The notes below the pieces were generated by a model. The model ran no database searches, had not been told where the DNA came from, and worked only from the letters and a program-made list of their open reading frames with translations. Source: Pohlia nutans (taxonomy: Eukaryota; Streptophyta; Bryopsida; Bryales; Mniaceae). From it: 64,000 nucleotides of DNA. The translations under genes were made by a program, and so were the position numbers. The stretch covers positions 16,300,001 through 16,364,000 of the forward strand of contig CM040090.1 in assembly GCA_022496805.1 (NCBI GenBank), read 5' to 3'. Positions 47,546 through 58,049 of this stretch are shown here, one piece after another. The number at the start of each line of letters is the position of its first letter. The first letter of the stretch is position 1.

Positions 47546-48466
47546 ATGGAAGAAGGACAGCAGGAGCGCTTGAATCATCTCCAATTATGGCAAGATGAAG
47601 AGATCCTAGCAAACTCCATGCAATTAATGAAGTATCCCTGTCCATGCATGGAATGTGCTGGAGGAAAAGTCCTCGACCGAGCGACGATTCGGAAGCATCT
47701 TCGCACTAGAAGAAGGGACCCGGTTTTCACAGCTTCAATATTGGTAAGTGATGAGACCTATGATTTCAACTGCGTACCCAATCCTCAGTAAGCAAAGCGA
47801 CGTGGTTCTACGTACAGTGATTTGGTTTAAAAAGATATGTGTTAATGAATTATGTAGGCCCGATGGAGACCCTTAGTAAGAGCCGCAAGTTTGACATCGC
47901 TGACCAAGTTTCTAAGCCAACCACAATCCTCCCAGAGCGCCAGACCTACGGCGACATCCGCACAAATTTCTCGATTGCAGAAGTGGCAGTCAGACGTGTA
48001 TGATGGACAATGGTGCGACGGGCCCATACCGAAGCTTACTCCATTCGTATTTTGGAAAAGGGAATGGCAAGTGAAAGTGTCTAAATACCGCTTCATGGGT
48101 TGGGGTCTCTTTGCAATGCAACCAGCCAAAGAGGGTGAGGAACTGCTTCCTTTTGTAGGAGCGCAGTACACGTCGGCGGAATTCAAAATTTTGAGCAAGG
48201 CACAATCCCGAATGAAATCGTATGTAATGCGCGCAGAGTCGGACCTGTATATCGACGGAGATGTAGAGAAAGGAAATGTCGCTGGATTCATTAATAGTTC
48301 CGCCGGGCGCTCCGAAATAGGCAATGTCATGTGGGAGTATCGCATGGTGCCTAAACCGTGGAACCACGAGGAATGGGGATATGTAATTAGCATAGCAACA
48401 AGGGACATTGTTGCCGGAGAAGAACTCTATGCACATTACCCTCTAAATCCGAGTAGTGTACGGTAA
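47546..48466 (+). CDS. SET-domain protein with a transposase-associated N-terminal Cys motif
   Basis: Exon 1 (47546-47743) ends in a GTAAGT donor; exon 2 (47858-48466) follows a TGTAG acceptor, phase 0, giving 268 residues. Residues 1-66 hold YPCPCMECAGGKVLDRATIR followed by KHL, the Cys/His pattern of the plant transposase-associated domain at the start of EnSpm TNP2 proteins. The rest is a SET domain: GWGLFA, EGEELLPFVGAQYTS, DLYIDGD, GNVAGFINSS, NVMWEY, and the end VISIATRDIVAGEELYAHY with the conserved Tyr. SET proteins usually methylate protein lysines, with S-adenosylmethionine bound by the NHS motif; here that motif reads NSS, so activity is uncertain. Pre- and post-SET Cys clusters are absent. 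The frame is open although the TNP2 gene beside it is ruined. A possible alternative is two separate transcripts rather than one fusion. Confidence 0.72.
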
Positions 48467-48914
48467 ATTACTATATGCCCAAACGGCAGGAAGATAGTCT
48501 GAGACTGTCTCTGTAATATGTATAGTGTCTATCTTGAATTTTCCCAAAATGACTACAGACAGTCACTTCTTATCACTGCACTGCAAACTGTAAACGTATA
48601 CTTATCGTCCAAAATGACTACAGACAGTCTGTGCTTACCACTGTAATGTGACAACTGTCAGTCACATTTTCCCAAAGTGACTACAGTTAGTCACTACTTA
48701 ACACTGTAATAGAATGCCAGCTAGTCATATGTTGCGTATCATGTATTCGATGTGACCCTCAATGCGTGGACAAGACTAAAACAACATTGACACACTCCCC
48801 GGCACAAGTGGATGCAATAACAAGGAGCCCTCCGAACTAGGAACCGCATGCATTATGTAGTTTATCATCAGACTTTGGAATGTGACATCCAATGTGTTGT
48901 CCTTGGAACTGCAG
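48467..48914. repeat. Subterminal-type repeats between the SET gene and the TNP2 remnant
   Basis: Three imperfect copies of a unit with CAAAATGACTACAGACAGTC and ACTGTAATG lie at about 48542, 48607 and 48673. Related GACTCTGTAGTC motifs occur upstream of the SET gene at 47441-47530. Confidence 0.65.
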
Positions 48915-49648
48915 GACGAGTACAGCCCCTTGAACTTGACCCCTAGTGCACCAAGCAGTGGGCAAGGTAGTGAGCCCTCGTCCAGTCCTAGCATTGACAG
49001 CGAAGAAGCCGGGGAAGTAGATGTGTTACGCATGGTGGCAGAGTGCTTCAACAAGTATGACAACGTGAACTTAGGGGGTAGCGATACCAACCCTTCCATG
49101 CATGACGGATTTGATGTGGAGTTCAATGAAATGGCCCCGGTCTGGGACGATGCCTTCACACCAAGTCACGATGAAGGTAGTCAATATTGCCCAAGGGCAA
49201 CACACTTCCGAAAACCTTCTACGAAGCGAAGGGTTTGTTGATGAAATTGGGGTTGTCCTACAACACCATACATGCGTGTAGAGATGGGTGTTGTTTATTT
49301 CGGAAAGAATTGGAGGATGCGACGGAGTGCCCAATATGCCACAAATCCCGGTACGTAGACAACTCCAAATCGGTACCGGTCAAAGTTTTGCGTTGATCCC
49401 TCGTTGGAGTTCGGACATTCTCGAACCACCAACTCACGGATGAAGTACGGTGCATATCATTGGGGAGAGCAAGTGATTTTCCCGGACTTGAAGCGACAGG
49501 CTTGGATTCGGATCTCATACCCCAAACACCTATTTTAAACGACGCAGTGGAAGTAGCTCCGGAGGTGGTGGCTAAAGCATTAGAACGCCTCGGACAAGAT
49601 GACTTATCGGTAGATGATTTAGACTATTGCGACGCAGAGGAGGATTGA
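48915..49648 (+). pseudogene. EnSpm TNP2 transposase remnant (Transposase_21 N-terminal part)
   Basis: A first frame (48915-49241) after a GCAG acceptor is acidic and Ser-rich. A second frame carries LPKGNTLPKTFYEAKGLLMK, then LGLSYNTIHACRDGCCLF, ECPICHKSRY and VPVKVLR, the conserved start of TNP2-type transposases, then an in-frame TGA at 49394-49396, then SLVGVRTFSNHQLTDEVR and an acidic tail ending at 49648. The central catalytic region is deleted and the two frames do not join without a shift. The gene cannot make a working transposase. Confidence 0.78.
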
Positions 49649-50468
49649 CCGAATCTTTGTTCATTCACATACAGTTGTGAACATTCTACCCGTTGGACAT
49701 ATCTATATATAGATATATACATATATTCACATGAAATTGTGTAATTAGCACCATCAAGTCTTGGCCACGCAGCACACATTCATTTCAACCTCCCAAACCG
49801 ATAAGTTTCAGACTTCTCACGTTAGTTGCCCTAAACCACTACATACAGGCACGGACACAATTATAAAACCCGTAATAATTCTGCCACACATTCCTTCTCA
49901 ATGTAAAACCCCACCTCCACCCTAAACCGCTCCACCATGGAATTGCGTGAATAGATAATTTACTAATCAATTATTAAAATAATGCCGATGGCCAATTCCT
50001 AATTATCCTAAACAAATGAAAAACTACTCAATTTTGGACACAAATTCTCCCTATAAAATTAATACCCTAAATTCTCATACTATACAGTGATTGGGAGGGC
50101 CAATATACATGTAAACTGTCTCGGGCAGTGTTTATAATCATGGGCAGCCCAAAAAAAAAATATACGACTACAGGGAAAAATGTGACTGCAAAATATGACT
50201 AGGAGGAAAAAGTGACGTCCAAATATTACTGTGCGTTCCCCAGGAACGTTCCCACTCGTTCCCTCTCGTTCCCTACGAAGATATACGTCCCTCCCACCCA
50301 CTTTATACGGTACACGTGGCAAATATGACTACAAAATATGACTACCAGTCACATTGTCTAATTTGGCTTCCACCGACAATTTTGCCCTCGCAGAATGTGA
50401 CAGCCGGCAGTCGCCTGTCATCCCCAGTCATATTCTCCCAGTCATAAAAGTACCCATCTCCGGTAGTG
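49649..50468. other. 3' non-coding part of the CACTA-type element
   Basis: No exon recognised. From about 50160 the GTGACT/TATGACTAC/AGTCAT motifs crowd towards the terminus, as in CACTA subterminal regions. Confidence 0.55.
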
Positions 50469-51288
50469 AGTGCAATCCAAGGACACTTGATTTGCAAAGT
50501 ATATTGATTTATCTGGCTGCCAGGGACTTTGAGAAGGAGTTGCACTCTTAACCCTTTAGCGCCGGCGTCCATATTCTGGACGCCGGATGACTTTGAGTCG
50601 CTCTATTTCTGTGAATATGGATGATTTCTGTCCAAAGAAATTACTGTAGCTTCTGTTGGGACTTCTGAGTGGAAAGAGGTGATCTGTACAAGAATTGAGC
50701 GTGCACATAATTTTCTACAACGTGTGGATTGGATTCATGTCAACTTCGGAGGAAAATTTCAATAGAACCCATGTGATTTGGGCAACTGATTATTGTATTT
50801 TCTTGTGTGTGCGTGAAGTAAAAGGGCAGTTTTGTATGGCGGTTACTTGTGCTGCCCTTTGGTTCTAAAAGTGTAATTACGGGCAGAGAAGTTTGTACAT
50901 ACGTCATGGACATCGCTTTGGAAACATAAAACAAACATAGAAAAAGCTTTATTGTGGTAATAGCTGCAGCCAGACGTCCACGACGCATTGGCCCAGACAA
51001 TATGCTTTCAAATTTCAAATTTTTTTCATCACAGTTTTTAGACACAGCATTGAACACCGCCGGCCTGTCCATACACTCCAATTCCAAGAACATAATTTCT
51101 ACTAGGCATTAGTACGGTTACTCAAGTCTCTACGATAGCAATCTACAAGTAGATACAACGAATTGTTGACGTGCAGAAGTTTGAGATCATTGAACAAAGA
51201 ACATGGAATAATGCGTCTTATATTTCCTATATTATCATGACTTCACAATGTAAGTGAAGAAGCTTGAGAAGATTAGTCAAAATGAAGC

Positions 51289-51843
51289 ATGGCCGATCTT
51301 GAGAATGCACGCCGCCTTACTGTCTTGCAAAGAGCTCGATGTACCATAGCAACTTGGGCACTGGAAAGTGAGAGAGCGTCGCCTTCACAAATATCCCGCA
51401 TTCTGAGACTGTTGAATCCTAATTTTCTACTGCAGAGACGAGTGAAGCCAAGAATTGCAAGAGTGAACACACCAGAAGGACTCCGTTTTCTTTTCTACTA
51501 TCACACTGCCAAGATTTTGGGGTGGCGCGAGCAACGACCGGAAGGCCACCCTCGTGGATACTCAGCAGAAGTTTACCGTGTTCTTCGGGAGGACCTTTGG
51601 CCGGACCGCGATCGTAATGACGGGAGATCCAGGAACACTGAAGCGTCCAACGAAGGCAGGAGCATCGAAACCAGTGAAGAAGAAGCGCCCCTCCTCATTG
51701 GCTCACCTTCACATACGCGGAGCAACAGATCGTACGCTGCAGGCAGCCCAGTCGACGTCGCCAGAGCAAGCATCGACCTCGCTTTTCGTGAGATCTCCAG
51801 AGCCGCAGACAAGCTTGACAATCCCGGCGGTGGCTGCAGTTGA
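51289..51843 (+). CDS. piggyBac accessory frame 1, unrecognised 184-residue protein
   Basis: ATG start, begins MADLENARRLTVLQRARCTI, with a basic N-terminal half (RRVKPRIARVNTPEGLRFLF) and a polar, Ser/Glu-rich C-terminal half. It overlaps the next frame by over 200 bases in a different register, so either the element makes two proteins or splicing joins the first part to a later exon. I recognise no domain; a small DNA-binding or transposition helper role is speculation. Confidence 0.45.
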   Translation: MADLENARRLTVLQRARCTIATWALESERASPSQISRILRLLNPNFLLQRRVKPRIARVNTPEGLRFLFYYHTAKILGWREQRPEGHPRGYSAEVYRVLREDLWPDRDRNDGRSRNTEASNEGRSIETSEEEAPLLIGSPSHTRSNRSYAAGSPVDVARASIDLAFREISRAADKLDNPGGGCS

Positions 51844-52627
51844 GGTCCATGAGAATGAGGGGTCTGGCGCTGAGATCGCCGATACTGCACCTCCCGCCGC
51901 TACTGCTGCACCTCTGCCGAGACCTTCGGTTCCACCGGACCCTGGCAGACGCAACATTCCCGGTGAAGGCCTACTTCGTGGTTCCTTGATCGGTGCGCTG
52001 CCCTACGTGTCGCTGCCAAGAGCAATCACGAAGCCCGTTCCAGTGCGCATGCCATGCGCAGACATACTACGCCTCAACGTCGACGACCCTCGATTTGGTG
52101 AGTTCATGTGTGGATTTGCTGTTCATTCCTACAAGCCTGCAGGTACACGCCAAGTGCTCTATGTGGTGCAGTGCGACGATGGTGAAGTGCGTCACGTTTC
52201 GTTTGGCGTACTACAAGTAATCTGTCCACTTGGTAGCTCAGAGGTGCCTGATAATGATATCGATGGCTTGGACGATCGGGAGGACAGTGCCGCCGATGGC
52301 CATGCCTCTTCCTACACAATGAGTGATAATGTGGACGATGATGTTGTGGACTCCTGGATTGCCGAAGAAGGAGAGTGGCCGCCGAGTCTACAATTGGACC
52401 TGCCAAGTCCGACTTTTCAGAGCTCAACCGATGGAACAGTGCCGTTCATGTATGCCGATGGCGTGCAGGGGAGTGCATGGCCCGTGGGGACCACAAGCGA
52501 CTGTGCTGTGGCAACAGAAGCACGGAATCCGGAGGCTCCAGACCCCGGAAGCACCTTGTCCGCCATGCGCCACTGGAAAGCCGCGGCTGGTCTGCGTGGC
52601 ACTGTTGGCCACGGTGGATGGCGATAG
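51617..52627 (+). CDS. piggyBac accessory frame 2, possible Tudor/chromo-like module
   Basis: First ATG at 51617, basic start (KPVKKKRPSS), Pro/Ala-rich linker, then a compact segment (FMCGFAVHSYKPAGTRQVLY, VVQCDDGEVRHVSF) with the look of a small beta-barrel reader domain. A strongly acidic region follows (DNDIDGLDDREDSAADGHAS), as often seen at the N-terminus of piggyBac transposases. The frame runs into the foldback and stops at 52627. It may be the true N-terminal part of the transposase, joined to the core by splicing, rather than a separate protein. The domain guess is weak. Confidence 0.45.
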   Translation: MTGDPGTLKRPTKAGASKPVKKKRPSSLAHLHIRGATDRTLQAAQSTSPEQASTSLFVRSPEPQTSLTIPAVAAVEVHENEGSGAEIADTAPPAATAAPLPRPSVPPDPGRRNIPGEGLLRGSLIGALPYVSLPRAITKPVPVRMPCADILRLNVDDPRFGEFMCGFAVHSYKPAGTRQVLYVVQCDDGEVRHVSFGVLQVICPLGSSEVPDNDIDGLDDREDSAADGHASSYTMSDNVDDDVVDSWIAEEGEWPPSLQLDLPSPTFQSSTDGTVPFMYADGVQGSAWPVGTTSDCAVATEARNPEAPDPGSTLSAMRHWKAAAGLRGTVGHGGWR

Positions 52628-52816
52628 TGGGGCAGCCTAAAATGGCGTGGCCGTGCCGGCACTGCTGACAAGGTGCTTCCGGGGTCTGAAGCACCTGTGT
52701 CAGGCGCGCCAGCAGTGCCAGCACGGCCACGCTATTTCAGGCTGCCCCACTATCGCCATCCACCGTAGCCAACAGTGCCACGCAGACCAGCCGCGGCTTT
52801 CCAGTGGCGCATGGCC
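52540..52816. repeat. Foldback of ~115-bp arms inside the piggyBac
   Basis: The arm containing CATGCGCCACTGGAAAGCCG and ATGGCGATAGTGGGGCAGCC (from 52560) recurs as its complement up to 52816, with only a few mismatches. A further pair, CAGACCCCGGAAGCACCTTG near 52539 and its complement at about 52668, overlaps the centre. It is GC-rich and lies between accessory frame 2 and the transposase core. Confidence 0.82.
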
Positions 52817-52827
52817 GGCGCTCTGCC

Positions 52828-54603
52828 ATGGACGCAGCTGTCAACACGGCAATTGGCGACGGGACTGCACTATCTGCGGGCAAGCTGCGGCTTGCAGCAA
52901 TTCGTGGGCGTGGTCGCGCCAAGCGAGGGACTTTGTTGTGGCGACCTCCACGTTCTCCGGAACCTGTCCTTCCAACGCGGCGCCAATCACAACCGTCCCA
53001 AAGAGGCTGAGGTCGACGTCGAGCACAGGAGCCCAAACCTCCGACATTTGCTGACCTCTATGGGGAGTGTACGTGGACTACTGACAACGCCGATTATGTA
53101 CACGAAGACACAATTTTCAGAGGTGAGTCCCCAGGACCAAGTTTTGGATTTGGCCGCCTCCCAGCAACATACGAGTCCTTGTTCAAAAGGTTCTGGACCC
53201 ACAGAACGTTGGACAAAATTTGTCATGAAACGAACCGTTATGCTAGTGAGGAGGTCACCGCCAAGGGCTACCCTCTTGCTGGGCCGCACTGGTGGCCTCT
53301 GCAACGCGAAGAGCTCAAAGCCTTTTTGGGATTGAGCATCCTTTTTGGCATAAAACGCCTCCCGAACCACCGTTGTTATTGGTCGAAGAAGGTACCGTCA
53401 TTGCATTGTCCATTTACATCTTCCATTATGTCACGCCGACGGTTTGAGGACATTTCACGGTGTCTTCATGTTGCGGATGATACCGTCCAAACGCGAGAGA
53501 GGACTGGCAACAAGATGTGCAAAATTCGGTGGCTTCTCGATGAGGTATGTGATCGGTGTCAACAGAATTGGAACTTGCATCAAGAGCTGACTGTGGACGA
53601 ACTAATGGTGCGCTACAAGGGGAAGTTTTGTCCAATTCGTCAATATCTCCCAAGTAAGCCCACAAAATGGGGTATCAAAGTGTGGTGCATTGCGGATGCC
53701 GTGTCAAAATATGTCCATTCGTTTGAGGTTTACACCGGTGCGAGTCTCAGTGTTTCTCTCAGAGGTGCGGCACGGGGCGAGGCAAAAACCAGCTATGGAG
53801 TAGTGTCGAATCTCATGGCCGGCTTGAATGGAAAGCATCACATTGTGTTCACCGACAATTTCTTTACATCGCCAAAGTTGCTTGTTGATTTAGCAACAAA
53901 AGGCACATTTGGATGTGGCACGGTGCGACCGAATCGCATAGGCCTTCCAAAGTCGATCACGAATACGAAGTTGTTTTCGACGTATCCGCAAGGCACTTTG
54001 TCATGGCGTATGCACAAGACGCGCAAGTTGGCGGCAGTTACTTGGGTGGACAAGAAGCCCGTCATGCTTTTATCTTCCATATATCGCCCGATTCCCCTCC
54101 CGGGAGTTGAATGTCAAGTCACACGGCGTGTTCATGGAGTGGAGCAACAGTTTGATACGTCCTCCATCCACAAGGCATACACCAAGTGGATGAGGGGCGT
54201 GGATGTTGCCGATCAAATGCGTGGCACATATACGTCACAAGTGCGGTCTAGGAAATGGTGGCATAGGCTATTTTACTTTCTCTTGGACACGGCCGCGGTG
54301 AATTCTTATATTTTGTATAAGAGTATGTGTGGAAGCTTAGGCTATGAGCCCAAGAGCCACTTGAATTTTCAGCTCAAACTTGTCGAGGAGCTTTGTGCGG
54401 GTTGGCAGGTACGGCGAGGGTGTGTGTCGAAGTTGAAGCTGTCGGTGCCCGCTGTTCACGGCTTGACAATGACTAAATACAGACGAAAATGCAAGTTTTG
54501 TGGGGTCCTTCCCCGGACAGGCCGCATGTGCATATCATGTGGAGGCGTTTTCCTCCATGAAGGGAGTTGTTTTTTTAAATCACACTACCCGGTGCGGTGG
54601 TGA
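52828..54603 (+). pseudogene. piggyBac transposase (DDE_Tnp_1_7), core intact, one in-frame TGA upstream
   Basis: From ATG 52828 the frame is open except for TGA at 53008-53010, then runs 531 codons to the stop at 54601-54603. The core has all expected marks: the catalytic Asp residues in TVDELMVRYKGK, FTDNFFTSPKL and GVDVADQM (counting from codon 53179: D140, D226, D342/D345), the conserved TWVDKKPVMLLSS block, and a C-terminal Cys-rich zinc finger (CKFC, CISC, then Cys/His). It would cut and paste DNA at TTAA. The first in-frame ATG after the TGA is inside the core, so either an intron bypasses the stop (an acceptor-like GCACAG lies just before 53029), the N-terminus comes from accessory frame 2, or this copy is dead. 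Not in the usual sense broken: no frameshift or deletion is seen in the core. Confidence 0.88.
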
Positions 54604-56747
54604 CTGACGGCTTGGAGTCCTGCACAGTGACTGGACGGAATTGCAAATGGGACCGGGACAGCAGCACTTGTCATTCCAATCTGGGTAGTTGCGATGTATT
54701 TAGGGCCACTTTTTGTTTTCTATGTGCAGGGCTAATTCGGGAGCATTGGACACTGCTATCTTCGAGGCCACTGATCACTACGTTTCCGGGGTCAGCTATT
54801 GTACAGGGACCGCGTGGCGCAGCTTGCCGGATCCGGGACTTGCACAGGCGACGCGGAGGTCTCCAAGGCTAATCAGTTCTCTACTACGAAGGTCCATGTT
54901 GCTCTCATATGGCATCACCAACGCTGTTTTGATTCCATAGTGGCTTGCAGTTCAGTTTTCGATGCCGCAGTTGTGAAGGGAGTAGAATGCGTGACTGCAT
55001 CACGAGTTGCAGGAGTGTATGAGTTCATGCACCAACGTCAACGACTCAAGGGTTTTCAGTACCATTACAACGCATTGTATAGTTTCTGTGTATAAGGGTG
55101 CAATTGTGATGACGGAGTACGTGCACAACTGTCTGTGCACGATGGAGCCTACTGTACACGTCGAACTCATAGCGACGCCGCGAGCATGGAGTAGCGTAAT
55201 GGCTGCAACTTCAGCTTTATGTGATGGCGGCAGGTAGTTGCAACGGGCTTCTACAGTACGGGTAGTTCTTTTTTGCATATAATAGTGCCACCTTTTTGGA
55301 CAAGAACCGGACTTGACGTCACTTGGGTAGATGGTGCTTCCATCTCACTACTGCTGACCACAGTGGTTTTTTTCATGCATAGCAATTTTCTACTTTGCCC
55401 GGAATATGAAACCTAACTACTAAGAATCGATCGTTTTTGATGTTCATCTGTACATGGATTTCGGTTTTGTAATGCAAACGACGTGTGTTTATGTACTACT
55501 GCAGTACTGGAGTTGTCTGATTCCTGTTACCGTCTCATTTTCATTGTGCAAAGCTCGGGATAGTTCGATTTTCATATTCTCATACACATCGTTGTATTTT
55601 TTACTGTCATCCATTGCAAGCTCAAAATTTGATCACACCTATTGATTTTTTCTTCGCACATGACGGCTTACGATAGCTAACTACATACTCAAATCCGTTT
55701 GCAAACCGTTCGTATTTGTTGTGCATCACAAAAATTACACGTGAACGTCGATTGCAGCACAATTGACACTGCCCTGTGAAGTCAACGTAAGATTCGTTTG
55801 GTCAAATCGTCTCATCTGTGCGCTTGGGCCTTCAACTTGAAATTTCAAATCTTCACGATGTTCACAGGCTTATACATCCTCTCATCCTACGGTTGCATCT
55901 GCAAAAAATTATCCCTCTCTCCATGCCTGGCTCAATCAACATTTGTGCTTCATGAACCCATATTCCCTCCGATCGCTGAATATGAACGTTAAAGGGTTAA
56001 CTTGCAAATTGTATATTGATCAGGGGGTTTTAAACTAAAAACCAAATGTACATAGTGTATTCAATTTGCCTCAATTTGAGGTTTCAATCATGAAACATGA
56101 TGTGCACAAAAAAATGAGATTGATTTGGGATTCTTAATGTTCGTCGACTCAATGAGAGTAGAGTTTGACTTTTTGGTTACTTTCAAGAGTGTTTACCAGC
56201 TTCATGATAAACTTATGTTAAACTGGTGTTATCCAAACTCTTAGGTATTCTAGGATATTGTGCATGGATGGCTAGCTGCATTATTTACTTGTAAGGTTGC
56301 AAAAAGTTGAACCTTAGTTAGCTTGAAGACAACAAATTAATTGTCTTAAATTGGTACATGGTAGCACAAACAAATTTTCTTGGCCTGGTATGACTCAATA
56401 GCAACGTACCTGACAATATTTGGAGTATTTTCAAATCGCTGGATCTATATCATGGGCACAATATCACGTGAGAAACAAGTTGTTGAAGTGAATGACGACG
56501 TTAGAGTGGGGCCATTAACTGTCTCGTATTTGTATCTAGATATTAAGAGCAACTTCAGATGAACACTCCAACTCCCTTATTAATTTGCCTGCTTGGGCGA
56601 CAGTCATATTAACAGTGAAACAATGACTATTGTGTGTCAATGATACTGTGATGTGGCAAGTGTGCAGGTCGGATATTCTAAAACGTTCTGAATCTACAAT
56701 TGTAAAATTTTATGGGTACAGTATTATGCTTTACACATTCATGTTGG

Positions 56748-56957
56748 TCATAGAGCTAGTGTAGAGCTGCAATGAGGATTGTTTCTGAACTTTGACAAAC
56801 TTCCACAGAAGTCCTGAAATATGTACTGCTGACAAACTCGCGAGGCACAGCTTTTAGCTTTGTCTTTGCAGTCCTGAATCTCAACCCTGTAACAAGGGTT
56901 CTTACCAGGTTTAATTTGCTTGCTTTCACTTTGTTCTTGATCTTCACCACTGCTCAT
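56748..56957 (-). other. Possible orphan exon, unrecognised
   Basis: On the minus strand MSSGEDQEQSESKQIKPGKN leads into a Cys-containing stretch (CYRVEIQDCKDKAKSCASRV). It has a coding look and lies between two repeat blocks; the corresponding place in segment X copy A lacks it. No family recognised, no partner exons found. Confidence 0.3.
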
Positions 56958-57129
56958 GGAAGAGCTACTAAAATTTCCAGATGCCTTGAATCGTAGAATT
57001 TCCGCCCTTTCCTCTGAATTGATTACTAGCTTGATCGATGGTTAGTTAGCCTCTCTCCAATTGAACGTGCTCCTGCATGAATAAATTTTATGAAAGCAGT
57101 ACTAGCAAGAAACCTCAACGCTATCAAAA

Positions 57130-58049
57130 GATGCTTCAAAATGACATCACGACAGAAATGTAGCAAATTGCATGCAAACACAAAATGCATGTGTTTCAAT
57201 TTCTCAGTAACACTTGACCCCTAAATGTGCAAATATCCTCATGGATCCATGAGTAGTCACTTTGGATGAGGGTCATCGCCTCCAAGCCTCATCTCAAATT
57301 GGATGAGGGCCATCGCCTCCAAGCCTTAACTCTCTTTGAACTCATGTTAGTCTCAATTTTTCCTCCTTTGTAACGCCAAAACTAATTCACACTCCTTTCT
57401 TTTTTGGATTCTTTGGAAACCATGCCAATTTGTTTGATTGCCTTAGATACACGTCAAACTCATCTTTTTGGTTAACTCTAATACCTTAAGATTTGACCCG
57501 ATAATTATACTGTCGATGCTCAAGGGTTAACAAGTGTAGAGTTCTACACACTACAGAGTCCGTGATTTTTATAAATAAAACACACTGCCTTTTTTACAAG
57601 GTATGATTGCTACATAGTTCCATTGACTGCTACCCATTAAAGTCATAGAGGGTCCATTCAAGCTAATACGAACCACCTAAATTGTTAGCAATGTTTTTTT
57701 ATTGCTTTTTTCAAGGCATTTTCAATGTGATGTACGTTTGTTACTTTGATTTAAATTGTAATTAGAGAGGAAAGTGAAATGTCAATGTTTCCACCATGTA
57801 TATAAAACACATAGTACAAGATGAAAGCAATATTGTAAACAATTAACTATCAAAAGCACTAGAACAGCTTTGTTAGTAACAGTGGTTTTAATGACTCACC
57901 AAGGACTTTTCTAAATGACAAATAACACTCTTTTGGTATAAATTTTGGGATAATTGAATGAGAATGATGATCATGTGAACGAAAATTTAAAAAAAACACA
58001 CTACAAAATTGTTTTTTGAAATAAAAATCATGACTTTCTTGTCTCTAGC
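57130..58049. repeat. Dispersed repeat, partner of 20450-22030
   Basis: Matches the 20-22-kb copy in order (GCAAATTGCATGCAAACACA; GGATTCTTTGGAAACCATG; CACATAGTACAAGATGAAAG), lacking the 380-bp middle piece. Confidence 0.75.

Larger units (their letters stand above)
46624..50468 (+). mobile_element. CACTA/EnSpm-type element carrying a SET-domain gene
   Basis: The right end is good: inward it reads CACTACCGGAGATGGG and is preceded by repeated ATGACTGGGA / TATGACTAC subterminal motifs (50160-50460), and segment X resumes within two bases. The left end, CACTACAACGGTCAAAG at 46624, is proposed because segment C copy 2 is interrupted exactly there, but the 3-bp flanks (CTT, AGT) do not match, so the element may be rearranged. 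Inside are a SET-domain gene (47546-48466), non-coding repeats with TGACTACAGACAGTC (48530-48730) and a TNP2 transposase remnant (48915-49648). The catalytic core of TNP2 is missing, so the copy is non-autonomous. Confidence 0.65.
50548..56000 (+). mobile_element. piggyBac element, 5.45 kb, with flanking TTAA
   Basis: TTAA at 50548-50551 and 55997-56000; terminal repeats TTAACCCTTTAGCG and (inward) TTAACCCTTTAACG. Just inside the left end is a palindrome, CCGGCGTCC (50562-50570) with GGACGCCGG (50578-50586). It contains two accessory frames (51289-51843, 51617-52627), a ~250-bp foldback (52560-52816) and a transposase (52828-54603). 54604-55996 is non-coding 3' sequence. GC content of the coding part is far above the AT-rich flanks. 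The unfilled site is preserved at 26144-26147. Confidence 0.92.
50471..56780. repeat. Segment X, copy B, split by the piggyBac
   Basis: 50471-50551 and 55997-56780 together match 26061-26940, with the piggyBac between the two halves at the TTAA. Confidence 0.85.

Noticed and set aside
47842..48408. 188-codon minus-strand frame opposite the SET gene
   Set aside because: Antisense to a recognisable SET domain; no domain of its own.
52647..53370. Several overlapping frames on both strands around the piggyBac foldback
   Set aside because: Products of the GC-rich palindrome; only the frame continuous with the transposase core is retained.
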